DNA of 64,000 nucleotides from an uncultured delta proteobacterium (GTDB lineage Bacteria; Myxococcota_A; UBA9160; JAFDET01), in NCBI GenBank assembly GCA_947259215.1, contig CAMYLJ010000008.1, positions 59,573-123,572 of the forward strand, read 5' to 3'. Under the pieces are notes generated by a model. That model saw only the letters and a list, made by a program, of their open reading frames with translations, ran no database searches and was not told where the DNA came from. The position numbers were made by a program, and so were the translations under genes. Numbering within the stretch: position 1 is the stretch's first letter; each line of letters starts with the position of its first letter. Positions 52,689-60,463 of this stretch are shown in pieces.

Positions 52689-54329
52689 TCAGGCGCTCGC
52701 GAGGCGGGGGCGGGCCCGCTCCGCGAGGGCGCGGGCGTCGACCGAGGCGGGCAGCGTTCCGAAGAGCCGCCCGGCGCCGTCCTCGAGCCGCGACAGGAAG
52801 GTCTCCGCCACGGCGTCGTTCCCGGCCCGCAGCAGCAGCGAGGCCTGGAGCGCCAGCGCCATGCGCTCGACGCTGGCGCGCGCCCGGCGCTCCGCCTCCT
52901 CGGAATCGGCCAGCGACTCGCGCATGCGCCGGATGGCCAGGTCGGCGCGGGGATCCAGGCCCTCGCCGAGCGCCACCTCGGCCGCGAAGGCCTCGAGCGC
53001 CTCCGGCTCGCGCACCGCGGCGCGCAGCACGTCCAGGCACTGGATGTTGCCGCAGCCTTCCCAGATCGAGAGCAGCGGCGCCTCGCGGTAGAGGCGCGGC
53101 AGGATCGACTCCTCCACGTAGCCCGCGCCCCCGAGGCACTCCTGGGCCTCGTTCACCTGCATCGGCGTGCGCTTGCAGATCCAGTACTTTCCCACCGCGG
53201 TGGCGATGCGCGCGAACCCGGCGGCGTGGAGATCCTCCTCGCCCTCCTCGACGGCGCGCGCCACGCGCAGGGTGAGGGCCAGCGCCGCCTCGGACTCCAC
53301 GGCCAGGTCCGCCAGCACGCTCTGCATCAGCGGCTGGTCCACCAGCTTCTTGCCGAACGCCTGCCGGTAGGCGGCATGGTGGGTGGCCTGCGAGAGCGCC
53401 TGCCGCATCAGGGCCGACGACTGGATCATGCAGTCGAGGCGCGTCAGGGCCACCATCTCCAGGATGTTCGCGACGCCGCGGCCCTCGTCGCCCACGCGCA
53501 GCGCCCAGGCGTCCTCGAACTCGACTTCGCTCGACGCGTTGGAGTGGTTGCCGAGCTTGTTCTTCAGGCGCTGGATCTGGAGGGCGTTGCGGTCGCCGTC
53601 GGGCCGGAAGCGGGGCAGCAGGAAGCACGTGAGGCCGCGCGGAGCCTGGGCCAGCACCAGGAAGGCGTCGCTCTGGGGCGCGGAGAAGAACCACTTGTGC
53701 CCGGTGAGCGCGTACTCGGCGCCGCCCTCCGCCAGCGCGACCGCGCGGGTTGTGTTGGCCCGCACGTCCGAGCCGCCCTGCTTCTCGGTCATCCCCATGC
53801 CCACGGTGCAGCCGGACTTCTCTTCCGCGGGCAGTGCGCGGGGGTCGTAACGGTCGGAGAGGATCCGCGGCAGCCAGACCTCGGCCAGCGCGGGCTCGTG
53901 GCGCAGGGTGGGGACCGCCGCGAAGGTCATGGAGAGTGGGCAGTAGCTGCCGGACTCCACCTGGCCGTGCAGGTAGCAGAGGGCCGCGCGTACCACCTGC
54001 CGCCCCGGCCGACTCTCGGTCCAGGGCAGCGCGTGCAGGCCGTGGGCGATGGCCGTCTCCATCACCCGATGCCAGGCCGGGTGGAAGCGCACCTCGTCGA
54101 CCCGGTTCCCGTAGCGGTCGTGGCTGCGCAGGACCGGCCGGTTCTCGTTGGCCTCGAAGCCGAGCGCCAGCAGCTCGCCCCCGGCGAGGGCGCCGTACGC
54201 GAGCAGGCGCGCCTCGCCCCAGGCGCCGCCCTCGCGCTCCACGGCCTCGCGCAGCGTCGCGTCCTGCTCGTAGAGGTTCACGCCCTCGAGGGGCGGCGGC
54301 TGGTTGGTGACCTCGTGGGTGACGCTCAC
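52689..54329 (-). CDS. aidB: AidB-like acyl-CoA dehydrogenase
   Basis: A 546-residue acyl-CoA dehydrogenase of the AidB/DNA-alkylation-response class. GMGMTEKQGGSDVRANTT, LKNKLGNHSNASSEVEFE and REAPLLSIWEGCGNIQCLDV are the signature segments. The N-terminus NQPPPLEGVNLYEQDATLRE also matches AidB. The family binds FAD, has weak isovaleryl-CoA dehydrogenase activity and, in E. coli, binds DNA and is induced by alkylating agents. No ada or alkA gene is visible, so whether it serves DNA protection or branched-chain catabolism is open. It is divergent from tRNA-His. Confidence 0.92.
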   Translation of the reverse strand: MSVTHEVTNQPPPLEGVNLYEQDATLREAVEREGGAWGEARLLAYGALAGGELLALGFEANENRPVLRSHDRYGNRVDEVRFHPAWHRVMETAIAHGLHALPWTESRPGRQVVRAALCYLHGQVESGSYCPLSMTFAAVPTLRHEPALAEVWLPRILSDRYDPRALPAEEKSGCTVGMGMTEKQGGSDVRANTTRAVALAEGGAEYALTGHKWFFSAPQSDAFLVLAQAPRGLTCFLLPRFRPDGDRNALQIQRLKNKLGNHSNASSEVEFEDAWALRVGDEGRGVANILEMVALTRLDCMIQSSALMRQALSQATHHAAYRQAFGKKLVDQPLMQSVLADLAVESEAALALTLRVARAVEEGEEDLHAAGFARIATAVGKYWICKRTPMQVNEAQECLGGAGYVEESILPRLYREAPLLSIWEGCGNIQCLDVLRAAVREPEALEAFAAEVALGEGLDPRADLAIRRMRESLADSEEAERRARASVERMALALQASLLLRAGNDAVAETFLSRLEDGAGRLFGTLPASVDARALAERARPRLASA

Positions 54330-54404
54330 GCGGCTAGGCTAGCAGGCCGGCCCGCGGGCCCGGGATCGCCTCGGCGCGCCTCCGCGACCGCGCCGCCGTG
54401 CGGT

Positions 54405-54433
54405 TTGACACCCCCGGGGTCCGTCGATAGCTT
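54405..54433 (+). promoter_or_regulatory. sigma70-type promoter of tRNA-His
   Basis: A perfect TTGACA (54405-54410), a 17-base spacer, and TAGCTT (54428-54433). The tRNA begins 14 bases after the -10, as expected for a tRNA promoter. The same TAGCTT precedes tRNA-Arg. Confidence 0.75.
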
Positions 54434-54446
54434 GATCGGCTCCTGC

Positions 54447-54524
54447 GGTGGGCGTAGCTCAGTTGGTTAGAGCGCCGGGTTGTGGTCCCGGAGGCCGGGG
54501 GTTCGAATCCCCTCGCTCACCCCA
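54447..54524 (+). tRNA. tRNA-His (anticodon GUG)
   Basis: A complete cloverleaf. The acceptor stem is GTGGGCG/CGCTCAC with one G-T pair, the D-arm GCTC/GAGC, and the anticodon stem CCGGG/CCCGG with loop TTGTGGT (anticodon GTG). The T-arm is around TTCGAAT. The extra G at 54447 opposite C54521 is the G-1 identity base of tRNA-His. CCA is encoded (54522-54524). Confidence 0.97.
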
Positions 54525-54709
54525 AGAACAGCGCCCAAGCGGTCAACTGGATCGGGAAGCGGCCGCAGGCCGGTTCCCGTAGCCGTCGGGATCGGGCGAG
54601 AATCGGACTCCCATCCAGCTTGGCGTTCCCACCGGGGGCCCCACTCCCGGATCGCCGGCTCGGGGCTCCCCCGGGGTCCGCTGGCGGGAGTCCCTCCCCG
54701 CTGCCGCTC

Positions 54710-56248
54710 CTACGATCGTGTCCACCGCAGGCCTGGCGGGAGGCACGAGAACCGCACGCGGGTGACCCGCTTCTTCGAGCCGATCTTGCGCACGGCGTGG
54801 CTCGGCTTCGGGTCCGGTCCGGGGCGCCGCGCGCGTGCGGCCTGCTTCCGGCTCCCGAGGATCAGGGCACCGGCACCGATCAATCCCTCGACGAACGCCG
54901 AGATCTCTTCCTCGCTGTCGGTACCGTCGGACAGATGGCCGAGTACGGCGCATCGCTTCCCATGGGCGCCGAGCTGGACGGCATCGATGGACCGCGCCAC
55001 GACGCCCCGCAGCTTGCGGTGGATTCCGGAGAGGCGGACGTCGCGCTGAAACTGTGCCTTCGCGAGGCGCGTCGCGCCGATCCTCATCGGTTCGAGCGTG
55101 ATGCGCGTGCGGCTCGGCACACCGATGCGCTTGCAGAGATCCGAGCGGGTCTTCGCGCTGAGCCCGCGCGAGGACGCCACCTCGGACGTGACCGTGGGGG
55201 GTGGACCTGCGAGCGCCATGGTCGGAGCGAGCGTCGTGGAGCTGCCCAGGGCGACGCCGTGCGCCCCGAATGCGTCGCGGATCGCCAGGTGGTTGGCGCC
55301 GCCATTCTGGTCGTTGTCGGCGAGGATCATGTGGGCGCCGGCGCCGCGGAAGAAGCGTTTCTCCGGCGCGGCGTTTCCGGCTGCCACGGCCAGCAGCCGC
55401 CCCGCAGTCTCCGCTGCGGAGAAGAGCGCCGCCTCGTCCTGGGCGGGTAGCGACTTGTAGATGTTGTTGACGGTGTCGTAGAAGCAGCCCGTGAAGATCT
55501 GCCCGAAGCTGTGGGGTTCCTGTGACAGATGGCCTGCCGGTGCAGTTGGCGGCAGTGTCACGGGGAGCACCCACTGAAGCTGGTTGTTGGCGCTGCGCGC
55601 GCGCGTGTTCGGGTGCTTGGGATCCCACGAGACCTGGAATGCCTGGGCGACACTCTCGGCGATGGTCGCCAGCGGGTTCGCGGTGTCCAACGCCTGCTGA
55701 GGCGCCGGTGCGTTCGCGACCAGGGCGCGACGTACCTCGTCGTCGAACAGGGAGACCAGCAATGCGAGGCAGTCGGCGAAGGCTTCGTGGAAGGCGGCGA
55801 CCTCGCTGAAGTAGGAGTGCCAGAACTCGGGCCGCACGGCGTCCAGCACCGCGTGTCCCACCTCGTGCGCGACCGCGTCGGTGCTGGCGCCGGGGAAGGT
55901 GAGCGTGCCGCGGGAGTCGTCCCAGCGGGAGAAGGCCAGCGCGGACCGGTCGTAGCTCGCTTCCAGCCCCGCCGGGTGGTCGTGGTGCAGGGCGAGCACC
56001 CGGCTCTGGCTCTGCCAGCGCGGCAGCGGCCGGTCGATGTGTTCCCAGACGGACAACGCCAGCAGCGACGCTTCTCGGCATTGCCAGTAGACGAAGCCCG
56101 GGTCGTCGTTCCGCGGGAAGACCTGCTCCGGCGGTGCGGCGCTCATCTTCAGCTTGGCGACCGACCCGACCCGGTTCGGTAGCGGGCTCCGGACCGTCTC
56201 CATCACCGGCGCGATCCCGGGGTCGTTGCGGATGTATCGGATCGCCAT
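54710..56248 (-). CDS. putative thermolysin-like (gluzincin) metallopeptidase
   Basis: A 512-residue protein. VAHEVGHAVLD gives H-E-x-x-H with His128, Glu129 and His132. AAFHEAFADCLALLVSLF follows 23 residues later with Glu155, matching the N/H-E-x-x-x-D third ligand of M4-type gluzincins. FGQIFTGCFYDTVNNIYKSL resembles the later catalytic-side segment of that fold. No signal peptide is seen (start MAIRYIRNDPG), which is odd for this class. The C-terminal 150 residues are basic and low in recognisable motifs. Function is unknown; intracellular or unconventional export are both possible. Confidence 0.75.
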   Translation of the reverse strand: MAIRYIRNDPGIAPVMETVRSPLPNRVGSVAKLKMSAAPPEQVFPRNDDPGFVYWQCREASLLALSVWEHIDRPLPRWQSQSRVLALHHDHPAGLEASYDRSALAFSRWDDSRGTLTFPGASTDAVAHEVGHAVLDAVRPEFWHSYFSEVAAFHEAFADCLALLVSLFDDEVRRALVANAPAPQQALDTANPLATIAESVAQAFQVSWDPKHPNTRARSANNQLQWVLPVTLPPTAPAGHLSQEPHSFGQIFTGCFYDTVNNIYKSLPAQDEAALFSAAETAGRLLAVAAGNAAPEKRFFRGAGAHMILADNDQNGGANHLAIRDAFGAHGVALGSSTTLAPTMALAGPPPTVTSEVASSRGLSAKTRSDLCKRIGVPSRTRITLEPMRIGATRLAKAQFQRDVRLSGIHRKLRGVVARSIDAVQLGAHGKRCAVLGHLSDGTDSEEEISAFVEGLIGAGALILGSRKQAARARRPGPDPKPSHAVRKIGSKKRVTRVRFSCLPPGLRWTRS

Positions 56249-56296
56249 GGTCTGGGGGAGGCAGCGGGGCCGCGAGGGCCCCGCTGCCGCTTCGCC

Positions 56297-56491
56297 TCAG
56301 GGACTCGGTGTGTGCTCGATCGTGAGGTTGTAGGTCCCGGCCTGGAAGCCCCTGACCATCACGAATGCGGTCGCCGCCCCGGTCGGTACGGTGAGGTCAC
56401 AGCGCTCGCTGGCGCCGCTCAGGTAGGGCCGGCAGTCGTGCCCCGCTACATCGGCCGACGCAAGCGGGCGCTTGACGGCCCCGTGGCGCGC
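56297..56491 (-). pseudogene. relic of a PPC (pre-peptidase C-terminal) domain
   Basis: On the minus strand an open frame of 64 codons without a start ends at TGA 56297-56299. Its last part reads CDLTVPTGAATAFVMVRGFQ and then AGTYNLTIEHTPSP. This is the final beta-hairpin of the bacterial PPC domain found at the C-terminus of secreted peptidases. It begins directly after the stop of the DUF2182 gene and lies 48 bases before the metallopeptidase start. It looks like the tail of a lost secreted enzyme. Confidence 0.6.
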
Positions 56492-57289
56492 TCAGCGCAG
56501 GCCGGCCAGCGCGGCCGCGCCCGCCAGGATCATGGCTCCGCCCGCCAGCCGGCCGCCGCTGTGGCCGAGGGGGAGCACCTTCTCGAGCAGCACGAAGAGC
56601 GTGATGGCCGCGATCCAGACGAGGTTCATGACGCCGCCGAAGAAGAGCAGCCCCATCAGGAGCCAGCAGCAGCCCAGGCACCAGGCGCCGTGGACGAGCC
56701 CCAGGCGGAAGGCTCCGAGCGCGCCCGGCCGCCAGTGCTCGGCGATGAAGTGCGCGGGCGCCCGGCAGTGCGTGAGGCACACGTCCTTGTACGGGGTGAG
56801 CTGGTAGATGCCGGCCGCCACCAGGAACGCCGCGCCGAGCTTCGGGCTGGCGGTCATCGTCATCGACGAGAGCAACGCCGCCCGGTCGAGCGCCCACTGG
56901 GCGAGGGTTGCCCACACGCTGAAGAGGGTCCAGATCGCCACGTAGCCGGCGACGAAGGCCGCGGTGGGCGCCACCGGCGTGCCCTGCCTGGCCGCCTTGC
57001 GGGCCACCGCGGCGTAGACGAGGGTGGTCGGGGCCGCGCTCGGCAGCATCATGCCCACCATCATCACGGCCCACATCCCGAACATCAGCCCGAAGTCGCT
57101 CGCGGCCCAGGGTCGGATCCCCGCCATGGCGGCGGGATCCATCTCCGGCATGCGGGCCATCTGCCCCGCCGCGATCACGAGGTAGACCCAGGCCAACGCG
57201 CTCACGCCTGCCAGCGCCGCGAGCACCGCGATGCGGTCGCGCCGCGGTAGCGGCGGGGGCGCGGCGTCGGGGAGGGGCTCGGGAGGCAT
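56492..57289 (-). CDS. DUF2182 integral membrane protein
   Basis: A 265-residue membrane protein with six or so spans. MFGMWAVMMVGMMLPSAAPT is the Met-rich hallmark of DUF2182, predicted metal-binding membrane proteins. PYKDVCLTHCRAPAHFIAEH holds a conserved Cys/His cluster, and LVHGAWCLGCCWLLMGLLFF a Cys-rich helix. A copper or other soft-metal role is suggested by these residues but not proven. It follows the DUF1326 gene by ten bases; the two families commonly occur together and the pair is likely one functional unit. Confidence 0.9.
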   Translation of the reverse strand: MPPEPLPDAAPPPLPRRDRIAVLAALAGVSALAWVYLVIAAGQMARMPEMDPAAMAGIRPWAASDFGLMFGMWAVMMVGMMLPSAAPTTLVYAAVARKAARQGTPVAPTAAFVAGYVAIWTLFSVWATLAQWALDRAALLSSMTMTASPKLGAAFLVAAGIYQLTPYKDVCLTHCRAPAHFIAEHWRPGALGAFRLGLVHGAWCLGCCWLLMGLLFFGGVMNLVWIAAITLFVLLEKVLPLGHSGGRLAGGAMILAGAAALAGLR

Positions 57290-57299
57290 GACGGCGGCC

Positions 57300-57938
57300 C
57301 TACGCCTGGCGGATCACCCCATCCTGGTTCATGTGGAGCGACGCCAGGTGGGCGTGGCTGCCGGAGAGGTGGAGCTCGATGCCCGCCGTCACCTCCGTGG
57401 TGCCGGTTCCGACCTCCGCGAAGGTGAGCTGGAAGCCATTCGGCAGCGCGAAGCCGGCGCGGAACTCCTGCCCGCTGTTGGGGTCGGTGATGGGCTCGGT
57501 CCGGGACTGGACCATGCCGGGGATCTGGACGCGAGCCCGCCGCGCCTCGACGTCGATCTCGTACCCGATCGGCGCGTAGAGCGTCTCGAGCACCTCGGAC
57601 ATGGTGCTGTTGAAGACGTAGAAGTGGGTGGCGCCGGGTGCGGTGGACTCGCCGAGCAGGATCTTGCCGAGCGCCTCGCGCTGGGCGGCGTCGGCGCGCT
57701 CGTCGATGATGATCTGCTCGCTGCCGTTGCCGTCAGCGATCTCGCCCGGCCAGGACACCAGCATCACGTAGCTCAGGCCGTCGAGGGGGGTGTCGTTGAA
57801 GTGGCCCTCCTCGATGTGGCCGGCCTCGATGGCCTCGCAGTGACCGTGGGTGGTGGGGGCGTTGAACTGGCAGGGGCAGCCCCAGGCGCAGTTGCAGTTG
57901 GCGAACTGCGTGCCCCGGATCGTCCAGCGGTCCGACAT
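57300..57938 (-). CDS. DUF1326 domain-containing protein
   Basis: A 212-residue soluble protein. The N-terminal QFANCNCAWGCPCQFNAPTT is the C-x-C-x4-C-x-C signature of DUF1326, a likely metal-binding site. HGHCEAIEAGHIEEGHFNDT adds another Cys and three His. FYVFNSTMSEVLETLYAPIG and the C-terminal HLSGSHAHLASLHMNQDGV complete the family pattern. It is first in a two-gene unit with DUF2182 and probably delivers or senses a metal for it; this is inference from co-occurrence and residues. No signal peptide is seen. Confidence 0.9.
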   Translation of the reverse strand: MSDRWTIRGTQFANCNCAWGCPCQFNAPTTHGHCEAIEAGHIEEGHFNDTPLDGLSYVMLVSWPGEIADGNGSEQIIIDERADAAQREALGKILLGESTAPGATHFYVFNSTMSEVLETLYAPIGYEIDVEARRARVQIPGMVQSRTEPITDPNSGQEFRAGFALPNGFQLTFAEVGTGTTEVTAGIELHLSGSHAHLASLHMNQDGVIRQA

Positions 57939-58296
57939 GCCGGGCGCCTCCTCGCTTCGCGTATGGCCTCGGGCAGCCTACCATGCGTGCCGCGGGCCCC
58001 GGAAGGACCCCCGGGGCGCGGCGCCAGGGCGCCCGAGGCCGGGTCGGGGGGCTGACAAGCGCCGATCCGGGCCTGTGCTATACACCGCCCCGAGAGGTTG
58101 TCCGATCGGACTGCAGTTCCTGGCCTCAAAGCCTTCCCTGTCGCCCATCGAATTCGCCTTTCACGCCCCCGCTCCCGGGTCTCTTGGACCCGGAGGGGGT
58201 GGTTCATCGCGACGGACTCCCGTCCGGACAGACCGGCAGGGAGGCCCGAGCCGATCGCGTCCCTCGAACGAGGGGGGTGCGAACAGGAACGCAACG
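57939..58296 (+). promoter_or_regulatory. long structured leader and extended -10 promoter of the RRM gene
   Basis: An extended -10 (TG at 58076-58077, then TATACA at 58079-58084) with an upstream CTGACA (58052-58057) would start transcription near 58091, giving a leader of about 205 bases. Inside it CCGGGTC (58175-58181) pairs with GACCCGG (58187-58193), flanked by CCCCC (58166-58170) and GGGGG (58195-58199). No protein-coding gene is seen in this 358-base stretch. Confidence 0.5.
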
Positions 58297-58593
58297 TTGA
58301 GTAAGAAGCTTTACATCGGAAACATTCCCTTTACTGCCACCGAGGACGAGCTGCGCGGCGTCTTCGAGCGCCACGGCAGCGTGGACTCCGTGAACGTGAT
58401 CACGGATCGCGAGACCGGGCGCCCGCGCGGGTTCGCCTTCGTGGAGATGAGCGAGGCCAGCGCGGCCGACGACGCCATTCGGGCGTTGGACGGCTCGGAC
58501 CTCGGCGGCCGCAGCATCCGGGTCAACGAGGCCCAGGACAAGCGCGGCGGCGGGGGCGGCGGCGGCGGCTATCGCCGCAACGACCGCTACTGA
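58297..58593 (+). CDS. RRM RNA-binding protein (glycine-rich, cold-inducible type)
   Basis: A 98-residue single-RRM protein. KKLYIGNIPF is RNP2 and GRPRGFAFVEM is RNP1, with the aromatic residues for RNA stacking in place. The tail is a run of glycines ending RRNDRY, as in bacterial and plant cold-inducible RRM proteins that act as RNA chaperones. The start is TTG 58297 (LSKKLYIG) with AGGAA seven bases upstream; no in-frame ATG or GTG fits. The long structured leader supports post-transcriptional control. A strong hairpin follows 16 bases after the stop. Confidence 0.92.
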   Translation: MSKKLYIGNIPFTATEDELRGVFERHGSVDSVNVITDRETGRPRGFAFVEMSEASAADDAIRALDGSDLGGRSIRVNEAQDKRGGGGGGGGYRRNDRY

Positions 58594-58609
58594 GCAGCAC
58601 GAGTGACCG

Positions 58610-58637
58610 GAGGAGGCGGGGGCGACCCCGCCTCCTC
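58610..58637 (+). terminator. strong GNRA-capped hairpin after the RRM gene
   Basis: GAGGAGGCGGGG (58610-58621) pairs perfectly with CCCCGCCTCCTC (58626-58637) around a GCGA tetraloop. It lies between the RRM gene and the small basic protein gene. No T-tract follows, so it may be an attenuator or mRNA 3'-end stabiliser as well as a terminator. Confidence 0.6.
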
Positions 58638-58664
58638 GACGCCCCCGGATAGAGGAGAGCCAGG

Positions 58665-58868
58665 ATGGCACGAGTGAACCGGATGTCCGTGCAGAAGCGA
58701 CTCCGCGAGCGCAAGAAGGCCGAGAAGGCCGAGCTCAAGCGCGAGATGCGCGAGCGCCGCGACGAGTCGCCCCCGGAGAGCGCCCCGACGTCGGACGTCG
58801 CCAGCCGGGACGACCTGGAGAGCTACGGCCTGGTCGACCCGCCCGGGGACGAGCCCGCCTCTTCCTGA
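58665..58868 (+). CDS. small basic conserved hypothetical protein
   Basis: A 67-residue protein. The first half is a Lys/Arg/Glu-rich amphipathic helix (VQKRLRERKKAEKAELKREM), the second half acidic and Pro/Ser-rich. I do not recognise a named family. AGAGGAGAGCC precedes the ATG at 58665. Its position after the RRM gene, separated by a strong hairpin, suggests partial co-transcription and an RNA- or ribosome-associated role; this is inference. Confidence 0.7.
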   Translation: MARVNRMSVQKRLRERKKAEKAELKREMRERRDESPPESAPTSDVASRDDLESYGLVDPPGDEPASS

Positions 58869-58886
58869 GACCGGGCACCGCGGCGC

Positions 58887-60341
58887 TCAATCCCGAGTCG
58901 CCGACTCCGCCCAGGGCGGACGCGTTTCCTCGCCGCCGAAGAGCGACCCGAGCTCCCATGGGGGAGGCACGGTCCAGCTGGACTCCTGTTTGGGAAAGGC
59001 CGCCAGGGCGGCCTGAAGCTCCGCCACCACCTCCGGGTGCTGCGCGGCCAGATCGCTCTGTTCTTCCGGATCCTCCCCGACCCGGAAGAGGAAGGTGCCG
59101 CTCGGCTTGGCGAAGGGGAGGGGGCTCGTCGCCTCGACCAACTTCCACGGTCCGCGGAAGTACGCGTACGAGGCCATGTTGCCCACCACGAAGTCCTGGG
59201 CGGGGGTCGCCGCGCCCTCCGCGATCACGTTCCAGCGGCTCTGGCCGTGGAGCTCCCGGGTGCCCGCGAGGTCCAGGTCCAGCGCCTCCGCCAGGGTCGG
59301 CAGCAGGTCCTGCGCCGTCACCCGCTCGCGCAGCGTGCGTCCTGCCTCGAGATGCCCGGGCCAGGAGAGGACGGCCGGGACGCGAATCCCGCCTTCGAAG
59401 ACGTCGCTCTTGCCACCGCGCAGGGGGGCGTTGTCGGAGCCCCAGCGCCGGAAGGACGGGACGAGACAGCGGACGAACCCGCGGACCACGTTGCGCGACG
59501 CACCGCCGTTGTCGCTGGCGAAGATCACGAGGGTGTCGTCGGTCATGTCCTCGGCGTCGAGAGTCGCGAGGATGCGCCCGATCCCCCGGTCGAGCCGATC
59601 CACCATGGCGGCGTGGGTGCGCCGCACCTCGTCCTCGACGTGGGCGTACTTCGCCCGGTCTGCCTCCGGCGCCTCGGTGGGGGTGTGCGGCGCGTTGAAG
59701 GAGGCGTACAGGAAGACCGGCCGCGAGCGGTCCCGCTCGCGCAGCAGCCGCACCGCCTCGTCGGCCAGCAGGTCGCTGGTGTGCCCGTCCTCGCGCAGCG
59801 TCTGGCCGTCGCGCTGCCAGTCGTAGCCGCCTTCGTGGACCTTGTCCCAGTAACCGATGCCGCCGGTCAGGTGGCCGTAGAAGTGGTCGAAGCCCCGATT
59901 GCCCGGCCAGTAGCGCACGTGGCCCGACCCGAGGTGCCACTTGCCCGTGAGAAACGTCTGGTAGCCCGCGTCGCGCAGGATCTCCGCCAGGGTCCGCTCC
60001 TCCACGGGCAGCCCCTCGTCCTGCGGCTCGAGCGGCCCGTGCATGCCGAGCACCAGGGGCGAGCGGCCGGTGAGGAGCGCCACCCGCGTGGGCGTGCAGG
60101 TCGGGAAGGCATAGAAGCGGTCCAGCACCACGCCACGCGCCGCCAGGCCGTCGATGTGGGGGGTGCGGATCTCGCTGCCGTGGTAGCCGACGTCGTTCCA
60201 GCCGAGGTCGTCGGCCAGGATCAGGACGATGTGCGGCCGCTCCGCCCCCCGGGCGGCGCCTGGCCACAGGAGCGCCAGCGCCAGCAGCAGGCAGCTGCCG
60301 CCACGCGCCCGCCCCCGGGCGGCTCTCCCCTCACGGCTCAT
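58887..60341 (-). CDS. sulfatase (formylglycine-dependent), exported
   Basis: A 484-residue sulfatase. After a basic N-terminus, residues 14-32 (GSCLLLALALLWPGAARGA) form a signal peptide, so it acts in the periplasm. VLILADDLGWND has the metal-binding Asp pair. CTPTR at Cys82 is the C-x-P-x-R formylglycine signature, and TGKWHLGSGH and FASDNGGASRNV provide the rest of the site. It differs clearly from the first sulfatase. I start at ATG 60339-60341 because it gives a proper signal peptide. It is divergent from the acyl-CoA ligase gene. The substrate is unknown. Confidence 0.93.
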   Translation of the reverse strand: MSREGRAARGRARGGSCLLLALALLWPGAARGAERPHIVLILADDLGWNDVGYHGSEIRTPHIDGLAARGVVLDRFYAFPTCTPTRVALLTGRSPLVLGMHGPLEPQDEGLPVEERTLAEILRDAGYQTFLTGKWHLGSGHVRYWPGNRGFDHFYGHLTGGIGYWDKVHEGGYDWQRDGQTLREDGHTSDLLADEAVRLLRERDRSRPVFLYASFNAPHTPTEAPEADRAKYAHVEDEVRRTHAAMVDRLDRGIGRILATLDAEDMTDDTLVIFASDNGGASRNVVRGFVRCLVPSFRRWGSDNAPLRGGKSDVFEGGIRVPAVLSWPGHLEAGRTLRERVTAQDLLPTLAEALDLDLAGTRELHGQSRWNVIAEGAATPAQDFVVGNMASYAYFRGPWKLVEATSPLPFAKPSGTFLFRVGEDPEEQSDLAAQHPEVVAELQAALAAFPKQESSWTVPPPWELGSLFGGEETRPPWAESATRD

Positions 60342-60463
60342 GAGTGGCGCACATACGCAGGCTTTCGCCGATCTGGAGGGTACCCCAGCCGGTTGGGGGT
60401 GGAGGCGCGGGGTCGGAAGGTGAGACAATACGACACGACCGACGACCCGAAGGAGGACCCCCC

